This document shows positions 5,310-6,368 of a DNA stretch of 6,368 nt, piece by piece (position 1 is the first letter of the stretch; every line of letters begins with the position of its first letter). The notes under the pieces were generated by a model, which was given only the letters and a program-made list of their open reading frames with translations, did not search any database and had not been told where the DNA came from. Origin of the DNA: Melioribacteraceae bacterium (GTDB lineage Bacteria; Bacteroidota; Ignavibacteria; Ignavibacteriales; Melioribacteraceae); the NCBI GenBank assembly GCA_027858595.1, contig JAQICK010000334.1, positions 1 to 6,368 of the forward strand, read 5' to 3'. The position numbers and the translations under genes are program-made.

Positions 5310-6368
5310 TTATCTCATATGTTTCATGCCTTTTTCAATATCAACTACAGTTCTTTCAAATACTTCTTCGAATGTACCCATACCATCAATTTTTTTAAAA
5401 TCATGCAGATGTTCATATTTTTCAATTACTGGAATGGTTTTATTTTCATGTTCCTGTAAACGCTTAACAATTTTAGCAGTACTACTATCGTAGGGCATAC
5501 ATTTATCAGTCTTGCTCCGCGCATCAAGCCTATTTATTAGTTCAAGCGTTGGGACTTCAAATTCTATTATTTTTGAAATTTTAGAACCGTGCTTTTTTAA
5601 AAGTCCGTCTAATATATAAGATTGTACAAGAGTTCTCGGAAAGCCCTTGAAAATATAACCCTTAACGCCTTTTGAGTTTTCAAGTTTTTTTTCTATCAAT
5701 TGCACAACAATTTCATCGGGCACGAGTTGACCGTTCTCATAGAGCTCTAATATTTTCATTCCTACTTCGGTGTTATCTTCAATTTCACTTTCAAGCATTT
5801 TGCCTGTAGATATATATTCGAGATCGTATTTTTCAGCAAGCGCTTTACCCTGCGAACCTCGACCACAACCAGGATAGCCAAAAAGAACAATATTATAAAG
5901 TGATTTACTAAGTTCGTCATGTAAAATATTTATTATCTTTTTATTTACATTTTCAATTGAGTCGTAACCATCAACTTCAAAATATACTCTCCTGTCTTTG
6001 TAAAACTGCATTACTGGACGGGTTTTTACATGATATTCAACTAGCCTATTTCTGATAACTGCCTCAGTATCGTCAGAACGTCCTGAAGTTTTTCCTCTGT
6101 TCAAAAGACGTGAAATAGATTCCTCCTCATCAACATTAATGCTTATCAGACAATTTAACGAAGTATTCAATTTTATCATTAAACCCTCCAAAATATAAGC
6201 CTGAACATATGTGCGGGGAAATCCATCAAATAAAAATCCGTTTGCGTTCGGATTATCTGTAATAGTTTTTTCAATAATCTGAACAATTATTTCATCAGAG
6301 ACCAACCCACCGGAGGCAATTATGTTTTGTGCTTCCAAACCTAATTTAGTTTTTTCGGATATTTCTTT
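5310..6368 (-). CDS. Tandem two-domain adenylate-kinase family protein, N-terminus outside the window
   Basis: The frame stays open to the window edge, so the start and the P-loop of domain 1 are not seen; the TTG at 6338 is internal. Adenylate kinases interconvert ATP, AMP and ADP in the cytosol. Numbering from that TTG, domain 1 (to about 145) keeps FDGFPRT at 37-43, Arg77, Arg81, GRSDD at 86-90 and Arg98, so its visible active site looks intact. It has a short LID without the long insert. Domain 2 (about 146-342) has a P-loop GYPGCGRGSQ at 154-163 with Arg160 in place of the invariant lysine, STGKMLE at 177-183 lacking the AMP-binding arginine, KGFPRT at 231-236 with Lys for Asp, and Pro282 where the LID arginine of GRxDD belongs. 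The domains are near half identical over the best-matching 48 residues, so this is an internal duplication. Domain 2 is probably regulatory or structural, or of altered specificity. Confidence 0.85.
   Translation of the reverse strand, partial: KEISEKTKLGLEAQNIIASGGLVSDEIIVQIIEKTITDNPNANGFLFDGFPRTYVQAYILEGLMIKLNTSLNCLISINVDEEESISRLLNRGKTSGRSDDTEAVIRNRLVEYHVKTRPVMQFYKDRRVYFEVDGYDSIENVNKKIINILHDELSKSLYNIVLFGYPGCGRGSQGKALAEKYDLEYISTGKMLESEIEDNTEVGMKILELYENGQLVPDEIVVQLIEKKLENSKGVKGYIFKGFPRTLVQSYILDGLLKKHGSKISKIIEFEVPTLELINRLDARSKTDKCMPYDSSTAKIVKRLQEHENKTIPVIEKYEHLHDFKKIDGMGTFEEVFERTVVDIEKGMKHMR

Noticed and set aside
6336..6338. TTG at 6338 as the start of the adenylate-kinase protein
   Set aside because: The same frame continues upstream to the window edge with residues (KEISEKTKLGL) that fit the adenylate-kinase fold before the GGLV motif, so the true start is outside the window.

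Overview
The window is AT-rich and carries a tryptophan biosynthesis operon on the minus strand, so it is read from right to left. It also holds the 3' part of an unrelated adenylate-kinase-like gene at the right edge. Separate trpE, trpG, trpD, trpC and trpF genes in that order, weak ribosome binding sites, and palindromic elements of the 'CATTGCGAGGAG...GCAATCT' type suggest a bacterium from the Bacteroidota/Ignavibacteriota side. This assignment is inference with moderate to low confidence.

From right to left: a tandem adenylate-kinase protein (6368 to 5310, N-terminus outside the window); a gene-free stretch of about 420 bases containing an 84-bp imperfect palindrome (5011-5094) and a candidate promoter (4927-4898); and a short leader-peptide gene, trpL (4887-4819), with Trp codons in the order W-A-W-W. 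After trpL come a strong Rho-independent terminator (4784-4753) and a 147-nt leader to trpE. The structural genes follow: trpE (4605-3130), trpG (3146-2553), trpD (2556-1540), trpC (1543-752) and trpF (629-15). A new ATG only 5 nt past the trpF stop, at the left edge, is probably the next operon gene (trpB would be expected).

Together the five enzymes take chorismate to indole-3-glycerol phosphate: TrpE/TrpG anthranilate synthase, TrpD phosphoribosyl transfer, TrpF isomerisation, TrpC ring closure. Every catalytic motif checked is intact. The junctions E/G (17 nt), G/D (4 nt) and D/C (4 nt) overlap, which suggests translational coupling. The C/F junction is instead opened by a second 84-bp palindrome.

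The most interesting content was not among the long open frames. It is a complete ribosome-mediated trp attenuator: a leader peptide with three Trp codons, a 1:2 hairpin, a candidate antiterminator and a terminator. The second point of interest is the tandem adenylate kinase, whose second domain has lost several catalytic residues, including the P-loop lysine. I saw no defence, mobile or otherwise unknown multi-gene system.
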